Assembly: GCA_013399855.1 (NCBI GenBank)
Contig: VXAY01004286.1
Coordinates: 186,055-250,054 of the forward strand
Source of the DNA: Oxyruncus cristatus
Taxonomy: Eukaryota > Chordata > Aves > Passeriformes > Cotingidae
Reading direction: 5' to 3'
DNA length: 64,000 bases
Of this stretch, positions 47,867 through 60,370 are shown piece after piece. The notes beneath the pieces are model-generated. The model did no database searches. It was given only the letters and a program-made list of their open reading frames with translations, and was not told the DNA's origin. The position numbers and the translations under genes were made by a program. Positions within the stretch are counted from its first letter, which is position 1. Each line of letters opens with the position of its first letter.

Positions 47867-50800
47867 GAGAAAGTAAGCTCCAAAGTCTATTTTGTGATTA
47901 CTATATTGGGTGAGTTTTATAGGGAATTCTCTCTTTATACCAGACCACTTTCAACACAACAAAAACAATTATTACTCTCTCCGTGTTTCACCTATGAAAT
48001 CTGGAATTTCTTTTCCACACTATCTATACAGGTTTTTTAAATACTAAAATGGGAAATCCCTCCAGGCAAAAGCAGCCTCTACACAGCATGTACAGCTCCC
48101 AGTACAGCTGACTCTGACCTACACTAACAGTACATGCAGTGCAAAAGAACTCAGATATTATGTGATCTGACATGGAGGTTAAAGCTCAGGTATTACTTAT
48201 TTAAACTGAATAACTCATGCATGACAAAGGAAAACCTTTGGCTTAAGAAGAAAGTTTCAATCATAATTAAAAGTGTTAGCTTACTTTTTATGGTTGTCCT
48301 TAACTCTTTTCTGACCAAGATTTTAGGACTTCTTTTTCTAAGTATGTTTAAGTATAACTTTACACCAGAAGTACAATTGGTACAGTAATGCTAACTGTAA
48401 TTTTTAGCCATTTATGCAATGTAAACAGAAAGAGTAAATGAAAATATCTCTTTTCTCTTGGATGGATCAGTAAATGAATGGCAAGAGAAATGTGTTGCCA
48501 GTCACCAGACAGTGCAATTATCAACAGTCCTACAAACTTTGTTTAACTGTATGTATGGTTTAATCTTAGGGGAAATGTACCTTGTTGGTCATGCGTATTT
48601 TTTTTTTGCCACAGAAGATACAACACTTTATAAGCAATTAATCTAATTGGAACAGTTTCCTAAGTGCATACGTTATTGTAATAGCAATAAGAAAATACAC
48701 TGCTTGATATCAGAGTTTCTGAGAAACAACTTAAAAAACAGATTGTTATTTCGAAGCTGGGGACTTGTATCCATAGCTTCATAGTTCGTGCACCTCATGT
48801 TCACTGGTAATGCCACTCTACACAGTAATATTGCACAGTTTAATGTATTCAGCAGGAAGACTTCATTCACTATCATTAGGTCAGAGAAAGAAAGCTCAGG
48901 AAAAATGTAGCATTACTTTATAGCAGTCTCTTATTACTGGAAATAAAGTTATTATAATCCCTATATATAAAGTAATAAATTTAGGAATAAATACGTAACA
49001 TTGTCAAATGTGCCAAACTATCTGGGAAAGAGGTTACCCAAATAACAGACACTGTTGTATTTTTCTAATGTGCAAAATTGACTGCACTTGAAACAGAAAT
49101 TACAATGAAATTGATATTACTCAGCAAATTCAGTCAGAATTTAAAATTCTAATTCATAACATTTAGCCCCTACAATAATAGGCCCATATATGAAAAAAGA
49201 AGTCCTGTTGCAGCGCAAAAGTATGTGATAAAACCCAATCTTCCTGTAAGGCAAGTTCAAGCTATTCTGCATCCATTGAGCTTGATGTCAGAAATAAGAT
49301 TTCCGTTAATACACACTTGTAAAGCAAAAAATAATTTTCTTATTGTAATAGCCTTGTACATTCATGAGACAAAAAAGTACATTTCAAAGTAGACATATAT
49401 TAGAGATACAGTGTTTCCTCATCAGTAGGGGAATCTGTATGTAAGTGTGCATGCACGCTCAAATACACTTTGAACACAGATTCTTAGCCAAGAAAGGAAA
49501 TTACAGCTCTTACTGAAGTAAAACAGAAATAGTCTGTAAATATACAAAGCCAGAAAGTCAACTGTAGTAAATAAAATAACTTACGCCCTAGTTTGAAAAG
49601 AACATAGGGTACATGACTTTTGATTTAATTAATCGAGGATTCATTACTTACAGAGATTTTAATACTCTAATCAAAGTAAAAAGACCAGCCTACAAGCGTG
49701 GCTGAGGTACCTGTGCATAGCCAGGGGAAAAAAAAAAAAAAAGAAAACACAATAAAAAAACAGGGAAAAAACTTTAATTTTTCTGGCCTTGAAACCCTGT
49801 TAAGTTTGTTCTTCTCCCTTCTCTGCTAAGGCCGATGGCCAGAGACTGTTCCAACAAATGCTTTTCTATGGGTCAGGAAATTTCCAAATTTGTGATTGCA
49901 CAGGTTGGTGGGGGAAGAGAAACAAAGGAGATGTGTTGAATTCTGGGTCACTTGAGGAGACTGACATCCTGTATTTGGTCTAATTTAACTTCACAATTAC
50001 TTTACAGTGCTGAAGAGTGAAAAGCAGACAACAGTGGGCAGGAACTAGTTTCAAGACAGTAAATACATCACCTTATTGCAACAGTGGAAGGATTACAAAT
50101 GGAAAAGAAATAAAATGACAGATCGTTACTTGTCTCAAATTTGCTGTACTGTTTTTCTCTCATAAATATTCATCAGTGATGCAGTCAAAACTTTAAAAGA
50201 AATGCACCTGCATCTCAGTATATAAATTTCTAAGTGCACACTTCTGCCCCAACAAAGAACAAGCAAATAAAAAGTATTTTGTTGATAATAACTGCCTCAT
50301 GTAGATATCCAAAATAGTTCTGTGACACAGCCTGAAACTGTAGCATGACATCATGAGTTATTTTGGACTGAAAAGTTCAAGCTTAAAATAAAAATAGCTA
50401 TAGCCATAGGGGAAAAAGAAAGTAAAGAGAACAAATAAATGCACTCAAATTAGGGGGGGTAAAAAGTCCTACCAATTTGATATTTTTTTCTTTCTCCTTG
50501 CAATTTTTATGATATCTTAAATAGACAGCTGCCTTAATTAGGTGTGTGCTTAAATGTCTGATTATGCCACATTTGTTTGTGAAGAAAACCCATCCAAAAA
50601 AACTTTTTGCCTCATCTGAAATCATGAATGCTAATGCAATATAAATGTTGAATTGCACAATTAAAGTAATGTAATTTTCCTGTATTAATGATACCTTTTC
50701 TTTAGTAATTCTGAACTTCCCTGAGCATACCCATTTCAAGTAAACTGAAGAAAGCCCAACTGACTGACACCAAAGTGTCCTATTTTACCTATTTTTGCTT

Positions 50801-52775
50801 TAGTGTTGTTTGAATAAAAATAACACCATTTATTGGGTAACACCTTGTAATACTTTTTGGCACTTGTGCCACTGATTAGCTCTCTTTATAGGCAGGATTT
50901 TAGAGAGACTAGGGAAATTCAAGTTCTAAACCTACAAAAATTTTATGCACCTGATGTCTTCATGCACTGCAAGCTCAATGCACTCAGTGTATTGCAGTGA
51001 CATCAGCTGAGCTGTTCTCAACATGCCTGAGTTGCATGTGGCTTCAAATACCTGCAGTCCCAGGAGCAATTAAGAGGCAAAATGTTTGGTGCCTTGTGTC
51101 TCCAAAACCCTAAATGCAACCTAAAACCGTCGCTTTCAGTTTTAAAAGTTATCTCCAGGGCACTGGATCCAATTTTGCTTTCATGACTTGCTCTTAGTTG
51201 TCTGTTTCACATAAGGAATATTTTCAGTTAAATCCCTCTTGAATAAGAAGCATGGTTAAGTGTTTTCTTCAGCCTGCACTGGGCTGCCCTGACCTTCACA
51301 GTGCAGCAGGATGGCAAAGCTAAAACCTCCAGAGCCTGCAGCTGCCTATCTGGTTATGCCTGTGTCTGAACCCTTGCAATGTAGTTTGGATTGCTTTTAT
51401 TTCACTGGGGACATCTCACTGAAGCAAGAGTGAGAGAGTGCCTACATTTTAGATTGTGATTTTTGGAGGGATGAGTAAAAGTCTCCAGAGATACTCTGAA
51501 ACACATGGTCTCTTCTGTGACGTACTGTGACCCTTTATCCTGTGGGTAAGTTCTCGGCTTCTGTAAAAAATTACTTCAGCACAGTGATCACGGAGTCTGT
51601 GGGCTGTCTACAACATATTTGCTGTCCATTTTTCAAAATGCAGTGTAGAGTGGTGAACTTCAAACCTCTAAAATGCCAGAGCCTGTAATTTAAAGCTGCT
51701 CTTTGAAATACACAAGGTTTGAGGCTTCAAATCATCTGTTTAAATTAAAAAAAAAAAACCAGCAAGGTTGTGGGTTATCTTCTAGGTCTCTGGATTCTGG
51801 ACACATGAGGAAGGAGAAAGTGTTTAGCAATGGATAAAGGCAGAGCTACTGCTTAAACAAAGTGGTCATGCTTTGACGTATCTGATGTTTGTAGTTAATG
51901 CTCAAATATGATGAGATTGCATCTCCTCTTCAGTGTTTCTTTTGCACACCTGTAACTGGTGTCGAAGTCCGTCACTTCTAAAGCAATGATGACTTGATGA
52001 AGCGAACATGCACCCTGAAGATAGGTTTTAAACTGATATTGTCTCCTCTGTTACACAGTGGAAGCAATGAGAAAATTTTTAACCAGCAGTCTAGTAAGTT
52101 TCAAGTGTAACAAGGTCCTTAATTTCTGTTCTTTTGGATTTATTATTTTAAATGTAAGTTTTTTAAGGCTTGTTGCTGCAGTGGTAGTAGGGCAATAATA
52201 GTTTGATGTAAAAGCTTAGCATCTTGTGTCACTGTGCCATGCCATCACACAGTCTAACAAACAATAGCTCTTTGGTTTCCTAATCCCAAAGTTTCTGAGG
52301 ACTCCACCTTCTGTTAAAGTGTGTCTCACAGTACTTTGGTAAACAAGAACACATATGTGTTACAAACTTTGCACATAACATAGAGTCAGAATGAATTGTC
52401 TGGAAGTAGGAATTCATTAATTCTTCCAGACTAACCAAAATGCTCAGATTGGAGAACCTCAGAGATTGTGAAGTGAATGTCTGAGGACAGAGATCAGGTA
52501 AGCCCATGGTGCACTGCAGAGATGAGGAAAAGCAGGAAACTTCTGAAAATCTGGTCTGCATAGAGAATGAACTCAGCCTGAAGTCTCAGGAATGGGTGTG
52601 AAAAGGAAACTTTCTTGCTGCCCTGATGGGGAATGATTAGGAGCTATAGGGAGCTGCTTGGCTGTGAAGGCAGAATGGAAAAGGACAATCTCTTTTCTGT
52701 CTCTTTTTCCTCAGTGCAGTAAGGCTGATGACAAAAGGTGGTTTTGTTCTCAGGCTTTGATGTGCTTTGACTTAC
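47867..52775. other. AT-rich DNA, no gene seen
   Basis: About 4.9 kb without recognised genes or repeats apart from short homopolymers (49730-49743). Short frames such as 48134-48388 resemble nothing known. Confidence 0.5.
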
Positions 52776-52834
52776 CTTGAAGACCTAAATTCTGTGTTAC
52801 AATCTTCCTCGTCCAAAAAAATAAGTTTGTACCT
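52776..52834 (-). other. Candidate 59-nt minus-strand exon
   Basis: On minus an acceptor-like TTATATTTCATTAG (ending at plus 52835) is followed by 59 nt and a near-consensus donor TTCAAG|GTAAGTC (GTAAGT at plus 52770-52775). The frame starting at the first base is open, reading YKLIFLDEEDCNTEFRSS with two bases (AG) left. Those two bases plus the first base of the 45538-45601 candidate would complete an Arg codon, so the two are phase-compatible in the correct order. The acceptor is mediocre and no homologue is recognised. Confidence 0.22.
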
Positions 52835-53080
52835 CTAATGAAATATAATTTAGAGACAGAAAATTTCTTTTATGTGTTGGTGTTCTCGCTTCAAAGAAAA
52901 ATTGGAGTCGCTCCATCTCAAGGTTTTTGGATGTTGTCACAAAAATATTTTTAAACCATTTCTTGGCAAAAGATGCCTGCTTTCTCCAATAGGTACCACT
53001 GGTATATTTAGCTGGCAAACATGTGCCATTGTTGTAAATTCTGGATGCCATGGTTCAACACATTTATAAAAAGAATTTCT

Positions 53081-53096
53081 GTAATTGTACAATTAC
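53081..53096. repeat. Perfect 16-bp palindrome
   Basis: GTAATTGTACAATTAC equals its own reverse complement. Nothing nearby suggests a transposon end. Confidence 0.9.
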
Positions 53097-54189
53097 TGTA
53101 CTTGTAAGAGGCCAAAATGTCTAGGCAGAAGTATTTCTTTATGTTTAGGAGATTTGCAACCAAGAATCAGACAATGTTAGAAAACAGCAGAAATTGCTGC
53201 ATTAGTAAAACAATTATATTCTATTTGAAGGAAAAAATGTAAGAGAACATTAACAGTTATGAAAGGCAAATAACTATGTCATTTGAAAATCTTATTTTCA
53301 AGGCTGGCAGCAGGTTGACGAGCTGTAAGCCATTATATGTTTGCATGGAGAAGTGAAGATACTTCTGTATTTTGTGTTTGATCTGGGGAGAAAAAAGGTC
53401 TGGATACGGTGTACAGGAGCATAAGCTCCTGAAAAAGATCTTTGCTTTTCAGAGTTTCTAATTATATTCTAGTGCATATGCAAAGGCAAAGGCCCAAGGT
53501 GAAGAGGCAAACATGAGTACAAGGCTTTTCTAAGAACTCTTGTGAATTTTGAAGGGATTTATGTTTTCTTGACTGGGTCAAAACACTTTGTGTGCTCTCC
53601 ATGTCCCCCAAAGTGAAAAAAAAAAAAAAAAGAAGAGTAGCCAACTTTAGCACACAACAGCTTTATTACAATTTTTTATTGAAGATGAGAAATGCCATAG
53701 CATGTGCACTTTTAGCTGGAAAAATCTTTGAACTCATCCTCTCTGCTTGGCAGGTTTTCAAATTTGCAATCATCTGAAACACAGAAATAATATGTCAACA
53801 AAAGGCATCAGAAAGGTTGGAGAGTGCTCTGAGCTATAATCCCAGAAAGCAGAGAGACCAGATGTTGTCCTCACTGATATTGTCTGAAGAAATGCATCAG
53901 GCACCTGAGGCCAGAGGGCGCAAGGCAGATGTAACCCCATACAGCTGGGAGAAGTGTATGGAGTGCACTCTGAAGAGAAGGTGGGAAAGGATGCTATCTA
54001 AAGGTGAAGCCCTGAGCCTCTTGCAGCTGCTTCAAGCACAGAGATCTGTGTTGTGCATGGTTAACTTCTTCTGTCCTCCACCCATTATGGGGCTGGTTAT
54101 AAGGATCCCTCACATTTAAGCAGGAAGAAGCAGAGTTTATTTAAGGTTGTACAAAAAACAGTTTTAATAAATAGCTCTATGTATGCACA

Positions 54190-54229
54190 CACACACACAA
54201 ACATATATATACACACACATATATATATA
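54190..54229. repeat. Compound (CA)n / (TA)n microsatellite
   Basis: ACACACACACAC, then ATATATATACACACACA, then ATATATATATA. Pure enough to be length-variable. Confidence 0.85.
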
Positions 54230-54406
54230 AAGAGAGCTATGTAGTAATAAATTATTGAAGGAGTATTTGTCAAATGGTGTGCAAATAAAACTGATTCGGT
54301 AAATGAACTATGTCCATGAACTTCACCAAAGTGATATATTTTCCAGCCTGTACTCTGGTACTTTGCCTCTGTGAGACAAAATATGGACTGCAATTAAATG
54401 CTGGGA

Positions 54407-54446
54407 TATTTTATTATTATTATTATTAATTATTATTATTATTATT
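54407..54446. repeat. (ATT)n microsatellite
   Basis: TTATTATTATTATTATT, one AATT interruption, then five more ATT units. Confidence 0.9.
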
Positions 54447-55227
54447 CCTCAATTATGTATATTTTTACCATTGAAAAGTCGGTAAGTTGAAAGTTGAAGT
54501 GCTTTGCTTAACCACCTTAATTGTTTCATTCAGCCATGGCCCTGCTTCACAGGTTTTCTTCTTAGGGATAATAAAGAAACTTCCAAAAAAAAAAAAAAAA
54601 AAGAATTGAAATTATCCCTTCTCTGTTTTACTCATTACATTAAAATAGTCACAGAAAGAGGTTACCTGTGGTAAAGTTATTTTATCATACAAATAAAGAA
54701 ATATGTGGTATTGTTTCATAGAAAGTATTCTGTCTAGCTGTGAAGAATCTAAGTATTTTTCATGTCTGCCACTTCCCAAAGCTAGGAACATAACTGTGCA
54801 GAGCAACAACAGCAGCTTGAAAGCAGAGTCTGAGCATCAGGATGTTGTGTTTAGTTATTACTTGAGAGAGTACCAAATTGCAATTTGTTTGTTTTAACAA
54901 GGAACTGAAGTATTTGGAAAAATTTTGAGGTCAGAAGCATACTGTGTAAGTACAAATTTAGAAAAAGCACAATTTAGCCATTGCATAACATTAAAAATAC
55001 TTTTCTGGAAATAATTTGCATTTTCCCATGTGGCAATCCTAAATATGTTTGGTTTTGTTTGGGATGGTTTTTTGTTTTCAAAAGCCCCAAACCAAGAAAT
55101 CGTGAAGACATGCAGCAAAAGACTGTCCTTGGCTGTGCTAGTGATGCAACTGTTGTAAGGAAGAAATACAACATAGAGAGATCTGCATACAACACACGTG
55201 TCCAGTTCTGCACTCCTCATTACTAGA

Positions 55228-55650
55228 GAGACATTGAGCAAGTCCAGTCGAGGGCTACAACGATGATTATGGGACTGGGGCTCCTCACTCATGGGGAAAG
55301 GCTGAGGGAGCTGGCCCCTTTTACACAAGTATCTGCAGGGAGGGTGTCATGAGGATGGAGCCGGGCTCTTCTCAGCGGTGCCAAGTAAGAGGACGAGACG
55401 CAGTGGGCAGAACGGGATGCACAGGAAATTCTATCTGAACATGAGGAAGAACTGCTGTACCGTGTGGGTGACCAAGCACTGGAACAGGTTGCACAGAAAG
55501 GCTGTGGAGTCTCCCTCACTGGAGATATTCAAGAACCATCTGGAGGCAATCTTCAGTCACGTTCTCTAGGGGACCCTGCTTGAATAGGGACGTTGGACTA
55601 AATGGCCTCCAGTAGTCTCTTCCAAACTTTTCCATTCTTTGATCCTGTAA
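55228..55650 (+). mobile_element. CR1 LINE, 3' end, plus
   Basis: Forward CR1 from GACATTGAGCAAGTCCAGTC through GGGGAAAGGCTGAGGGAGCT (55291-55310), GTGACCAAGCACTGGAACAG and the tail AATGGCCTCCAGTAGTCTC then TTCTTTGATCCTGTAA at about 55633-55648. It is relatively rich in CpG (positions such as 55380-55410), so it may be younger than many of the other copies. The frame 55378-55569 reads UTR-like sequence of this CR1. Confidence 0.87.
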
Positions 55651-56429
55651 TTTTAAGTATTTGAAAGTGTGAGCTAGTATGTTGGTTCTTTGTGCTGCTT
55701 TAGCTCAGTATTACAGGTATATAAAAGTTTTAGTGTGTGTTGCTGCTTGTATGCAAGTTGCTTTCAGATCAGAGGAATTCATGGTTCTGGAAAGCTGGCT
55801 ATAATTCCTCACATATAATTCAGTAGCAAAATATAAGAATACTTATGACTTCAGATTTCCTGATTTGGAAAGAGAAACTCTTTAGACTTCTTTCACGGAG
55901 TAACTCAATACATAAATGAAGTTAAGACATTAAATTTCATTCCAAGTGGACTCATAAACCTTTTAGGTATCATATAAAACTGTATATTGTACCAAAATTT
56001 GATCCCTCCTACTATCTTTCAGTGTGTTATTAAGCAAAGCCTTCTGAAACCCCTTGAATGACCCAATAACATTTTATAATTTTGCATTATAAGAGTGATG
56101 TTATGTATGTAGAACTTATATGTATAATAGATATTATATATATATATATATATATAAAATTATAAGTTCACAGTTATAATATTACATACCACTGTTGGTT
56201 TTTACACAGTTATCAGTAAAGTTAAACATTTCTGTACCTTTTATGTGCTCTGGAACTTAAAACCTGACAGAAAGATTTGTTGGCCAGTCGTGTTCTGAGA
56301 TCTCCTGAAGTCCAGGTATCAAATGCGAAATCCTGTGGCTTGGAGACCTTCCTGCTCAAGAAGGAATAAGTTTAAATTGCGTATGCAGGATTTAACACAG
56401 TTGAGATAAAGCAGAGGGAGAGCAACTTC
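55651..56429. other. AT-rich DNA with (TA)n
   Basis: No gene recognised. A (TA)n run of about 22 bp is at 56134-56155. Confidence 0.55.
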
Positions 56430-56700
56430 ATACGCAGGTAGACAAGTGACAGGACAAGGGGGAATGGTTTTAGACTGAATGAGAAGAGATTTAGACTTAA
56501 AGTTAGGAAGGAAGTTTTTGCTTACATGGCAGTGAGGTTACCCAGAGAAGTTGTGGATGCCTTACCCCTGGGAATGTTCAAGGGCAACACCTTGAGTAAC
56601 CAGGTCCAGTGGAAGGTGCCCCTGCCTATGGTTGGGGAGCTGGAACTAAATGATCTTTAAGGTCCCTTCCAATCTAAACCATTCTTTGATTCCACGATTT
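56430..56700 (+). mobile_element. CR1 LINE, 3' end, plus
   Basis: Forward CR1 3' UTR: ACAAGTGACAGGACAAGGGG, GAATGGTTTTAGACTGAA, then TGGATGCCTTACCCCTGGGA, and the tail AAGGTCCCTTCCAATCTAAA then CCATTCTTTGATTCCACGAT ending near 56700. Confidence 0.85.
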
Positions 56701-59109
56701 TAAAGAAATATGCTAATATGGAAAATTGCACAACTTTGCAAAGACACTGTCACAAACTCCTGAACATTACTGGGATAGGATCAACACAATGAAAGCCTAC
56801 CTATTCAGGAATTTAAACCACAGGAGCTACCCCTCCTTAACAACAGAGCACTTGGAAGAAGCAGACATTTTCAGCAGCTCACTGAAAGAAGGGTAAAGGG
56901 ACAGAGCTCTTTTGAAAACTTGAGCTTTCTTTCAATTGCTAAACTACTTGCAGGTGTATGAACTGAATCAAAATTTTTAATTTACAACTGAAAATAAAAA
57001 GTCCAGATGGCCTTGTAATTGGATCTTTCTGTTTCTCCAGAGCATCCTGGGTCCTTGGTAAATAATGACAAGTACTACAAATAGATATTATTTTATTTTT
57101 TCGCAGTGTTCCTTCCCAAATGACCATGAAAACCCTTTTTACAGCTGGATATGACATCAAAATTAATTCCAAACTAGTCTTTAGTGTTTTAGAAAAGACA
57201 ATGAATTGACCTTTGCTTTGCCTTGCCTTGCTTGCCTTGCCTTGCCTTCCCTCTCCTCTCCTCTCCTCCCTTCCCCTTTCCTCCCCATCCTTCCCTTCCC
57301 TTTATTTCTCTTTGCCTTTTTTTTTTTTTTCATTTGCTTTTCACGCAAACAAGTTCCCACCAATCAGAGAAAGGAGGGAGAAGACACTACCTTCCCTTCA
57401 TGCCTAAAACAGAGAAGATAGAAGTGGAACACCAGGTCCAAGCTGACAACAGAAGATGCCTAATTCAGCCCCTGATTGCTGCTTGTAGAGGCACAGTCAT
57501 ATCAGTATTAATGGGCTGATTTGGTAAATTTTAGTCCTAAAATAAAAATAAAAATAAGAAAGAGTACTAATATAATCCATTGCGTTATTTTTCTTCCCTC
57601 TATTTTATCCTATTTAAAAATATTTTTGTAATTGAAAACTGTATTGCAATGTTTATATGAGTAATATATTTAAAGAAAAACATTGGAAAATGGTGGCAGT
57701 AGGAAATCAATTCCTTATTCAACTTCAAATATTTACAAAGTTCCTGGTTTTTTGGGAATTCTGTTTCTTACTTGTTAGTAGCCACAATTCTGAGTAATGG
57801 GGACCTGATATGTAAAAGAAGAAGTTGTAATTTTCTCTGATTATTAAGGTATGGCATGTTATATCTATTTCTGAGGAGATTCCTAACCCGGACTTTATAT
57901 TTGGTATCTTCTTTCATCACTTATTTTCACTCTCTTCTTCTGCAAGATTTGTATATTGACTTTTTTATATCAGCAAGGGAGATCTATATAGTACTTTTGT
58001 TTTATAAAAGTGCAATTGCTAACTTTTATAACATGTACCACTGACTCACAGGTTGATGTAAATCAGGAATAATGAGTTCATTGTATCTTTGACATTGTCT
58101 TCTTGAAGAGAGATGTGGGATAAAAAGTGAGAGTGTTTCTTGGAAGTGTTAAAATTAATTTCAAAATGACTTGATATATCTGACCAGGATAAAAATTAAT
58201 TCAAAGGTGCATTTACACTTGTCTCTTGGTCAGATAATCTTTTAATTTAACCCTTGTCATGCAATTGCTATTATCAGAATAAGAAAATGAGCATGTTTTT
58301 ATTTTTTACATTATTTTCACTTATTTGAAGCATCCAAAAACATTTGTCCAGAAAGTAATTTGCTTTTGTACTGTAGAATTTTATGATTTTTAACAGTTGT
58401 ATTCATCTCAGGTCAAAAGAGAGAAATACCTATGATATTGTACAGGATGAGATACATGAACATACTTTAGTCTGATCAAGGCAATGAGTACAAAGAGAGC
58501 AAAAGAAAAGGCATCTGCTGTCTTAATTCTGCCAGAACAACTGATGTAAAGTCTTTGCACGAATTGAAATTCTGCTGAGAAATTGGGAGTCCAGGTAGGT
58601 TATTTCAGAAAGAAGCATCTTCTTTCTGTGACATAACTAGCATCTTAGATTATTTTAGTTCTACTGAAATAAAACCAGTTTGTTAGAAATACTGCAAGAA
58701 TTCAGTGACAAAGCACTTCTTCATGTGTAAACATTTGAGGAAGAAATTTATCTTGTGTAACTTTTAGATATATGTAAGGACATTTTAAGATGTTTTCATG
58801 AACCATCAGACACTACGAATTATCTAAACGTAAATTTACAAATATAGATTTTTGTGAGATTTTGGGGAAACCAAATTTTTGTTTTTAAAAGCCAGCCAAA
58901 ACCAAACCAAAAAAGACCTCCTTGATGTGCAACATTCAAGATGTAAGTTTTGTGGACTTGTCTTCATTTGCAAATACTTCTGTGTTTCAAAAAAAGAAAA
59001 GTTCCACTATTTCTAAAATGGTGATTTACGGCCACAAAAATCTGTGGAAATGAGCACTCCTTAGTGTTTTATAGTTTGTCATAAAGGTGACCTAGAGAGG
59101 TAGTAATCA
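56701..59109. other. AT-rich DNA, CT-rich tract
   Basis: No gene recognised. A pyrimidine tract is at 57209-57330. The region 57530-59100 is very AT-rich. A CCAAAACC-type A/C patch lies at 58890-58915. Confidence 0.5.
57209..57330. repeat. CCTTG repeat and CT-rich tract
   Basis: Opens with CTTTGCTTTGCCTTGCCTTG and further CCTTG units to 57248, then CTCTCC units, then CCTTCCC units and a T run ending at 57330. Opposite strand is a GA-rich tract; the Arg/Lys/Glu- or Pro/Ser/Leu-rich frames in it are artefacts. Confidence 0.9.
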
Positions 59110-60370
59110 TATTTGAAACTTCCAGAGACCCCCAAGAGCCACAAGTTTAACTTTTAGAAAAAAACTACCTTTGCTGAATACAAGAGATTTCCTGGGTCTC
59201 TTGTGCTGAGCCATATAAAACAGTGGGATGATTAAAGTCCCACAACAGCTTGGGAATGCAATTGTGAAGCTCCCTCCAGGATCTAAAGGTTTATCTGCAT
59301 TGTCTTCTTGATCAGAAGCTTTGGAGATTGTATCAATCCTTTGCAGTAATCTTGTCACTTGAGAGATCCCACCACATCTCTGCATCTCCAACAGCACTAC
59401 TCTGGGTCTGCACACAGACATTCTGCACGCTCCAGTTCACAACCTAAATTGTGTGTTGATATAATTAACATTAGCCTCCAAGACTGGTGCCCCAAAATGT
59501 TAATGTCCCTCTGCTCAGGGGAGATTTAAAATCACCCATGACTCTGTCCCATGAATGCTGCTCCCCTTTCTTTGCCTTAGCAGTTATCTGAGGTTTTTGA
59601 TCTCTGTCCTGCTATGAACCTAGCTGTGAGCCTTCATCAGGAGATTGGGAAGCCCTTTGGCAAAGATGCTCCTGCCTTTGTCAGGTGGACAAATGTTCTC
59701 CCCTGCTAACCTGTTTTTTGAAGATGAACATGGAAACCAATGCCTTGCCAGCAATACAAGCTACGCAGCCGGGCATTGATCCACTAGAAGCACCTTATCT
59801 GACCAAGAACTTCTTTCTTACTGTAGAGATCCAGGAAAACATCACCTGAGCCCTTTTGCCTCTACTGCAGCTCCTGCAGGCTACGCTCATCCGAGGTCAG
59901 TTCAAAGTCTCCTTGAGTAGTATTTACTCTGATCCTTTGGCTGCAAAGAACAATGCTCATAGGGTCAACAAGCCTTGGAAGCTTTTTTTAAAGTGTCAGC
60001 AGTTGGCCCTGGGCCTGTACCAATTCCCCCAGTAAATCTTCCAATCTGCAGATGAGTGTCTCTGTCCCCCATCAGAGGGGAGATTCTAACTTCTCCTGGT
60101 TTCTTTTTGTGGAGTTGCTTTGGATCCATCAATCAGGCACAGCAAAAACAGATGTTTCTCATGCCAAAACTTGCTCATTCTCTCCTATTTCCAAGGTCCT
60201 ACTTCTGTTGTCAGACAAGATCTGCTGGTAGAAAAAGAGCTTTCTTGATTCTAATGGTCAGATGCATCCAGCCCTCAATGGTTCCCCCACCGAATGAAAG
60301 CTTTGACCATCCCTTCTCTGCAATTCTGGACAATGGTCCAATCACCAAAAACTCCAGCTGTCCGTCCTAA
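59110..60370 (-). mobile_element. CR1 LINE, 5' half (ORF1 end and endonuclease), minus
   Basis: On minus the right-to-left order is ORF1-like sequence (about 60370-59600) and then the endonuclease of ORF2 (59420-59110). The minus frame at 59107-59421 reads SDQEDNADKP, then at 59225-59242 codons WDFNHP-like (TGGGACTTTAATCATCCC), where the endonuclease has G-D-F-N, and then MAQHKRPRKSLVF. The passage 59740-59775 (TACGCAGCCGGGCATTGATC on plus) is CR1 5' wording. Most CR1 copies lack this 5' half, so this piece is uncommon. Both RT and 3' UTR are missing here. Decayed. Confidence 0.6.

Larger units (their letters stand above)
52835..55227. other. AT-rich DNA, microsatellites, palindrome
   Basis: Holds a perfect 16-bp palindrome (53081-53096), A runs at 53618-53630 and 54585-54601, the CA/TA microsatellite 54190-54229 and the ATT repeat 54407-54446. 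The 100-codon plus frame 53817-54119 is GC-richer than its surroundings but unrecognised. Confidence 0.5.

Noticed and set aside
47501..48040. 179-codon plus-strand open frame
   Set aside because: Half of it is the A/C-only tract, which cannot produce stops in this strand (no T), so the length is an artefact.
51455..51545. Exon ending at CTGTGG|GTAAGT on plus
   Set aside because: Poor acceptor and stops in all three frames.
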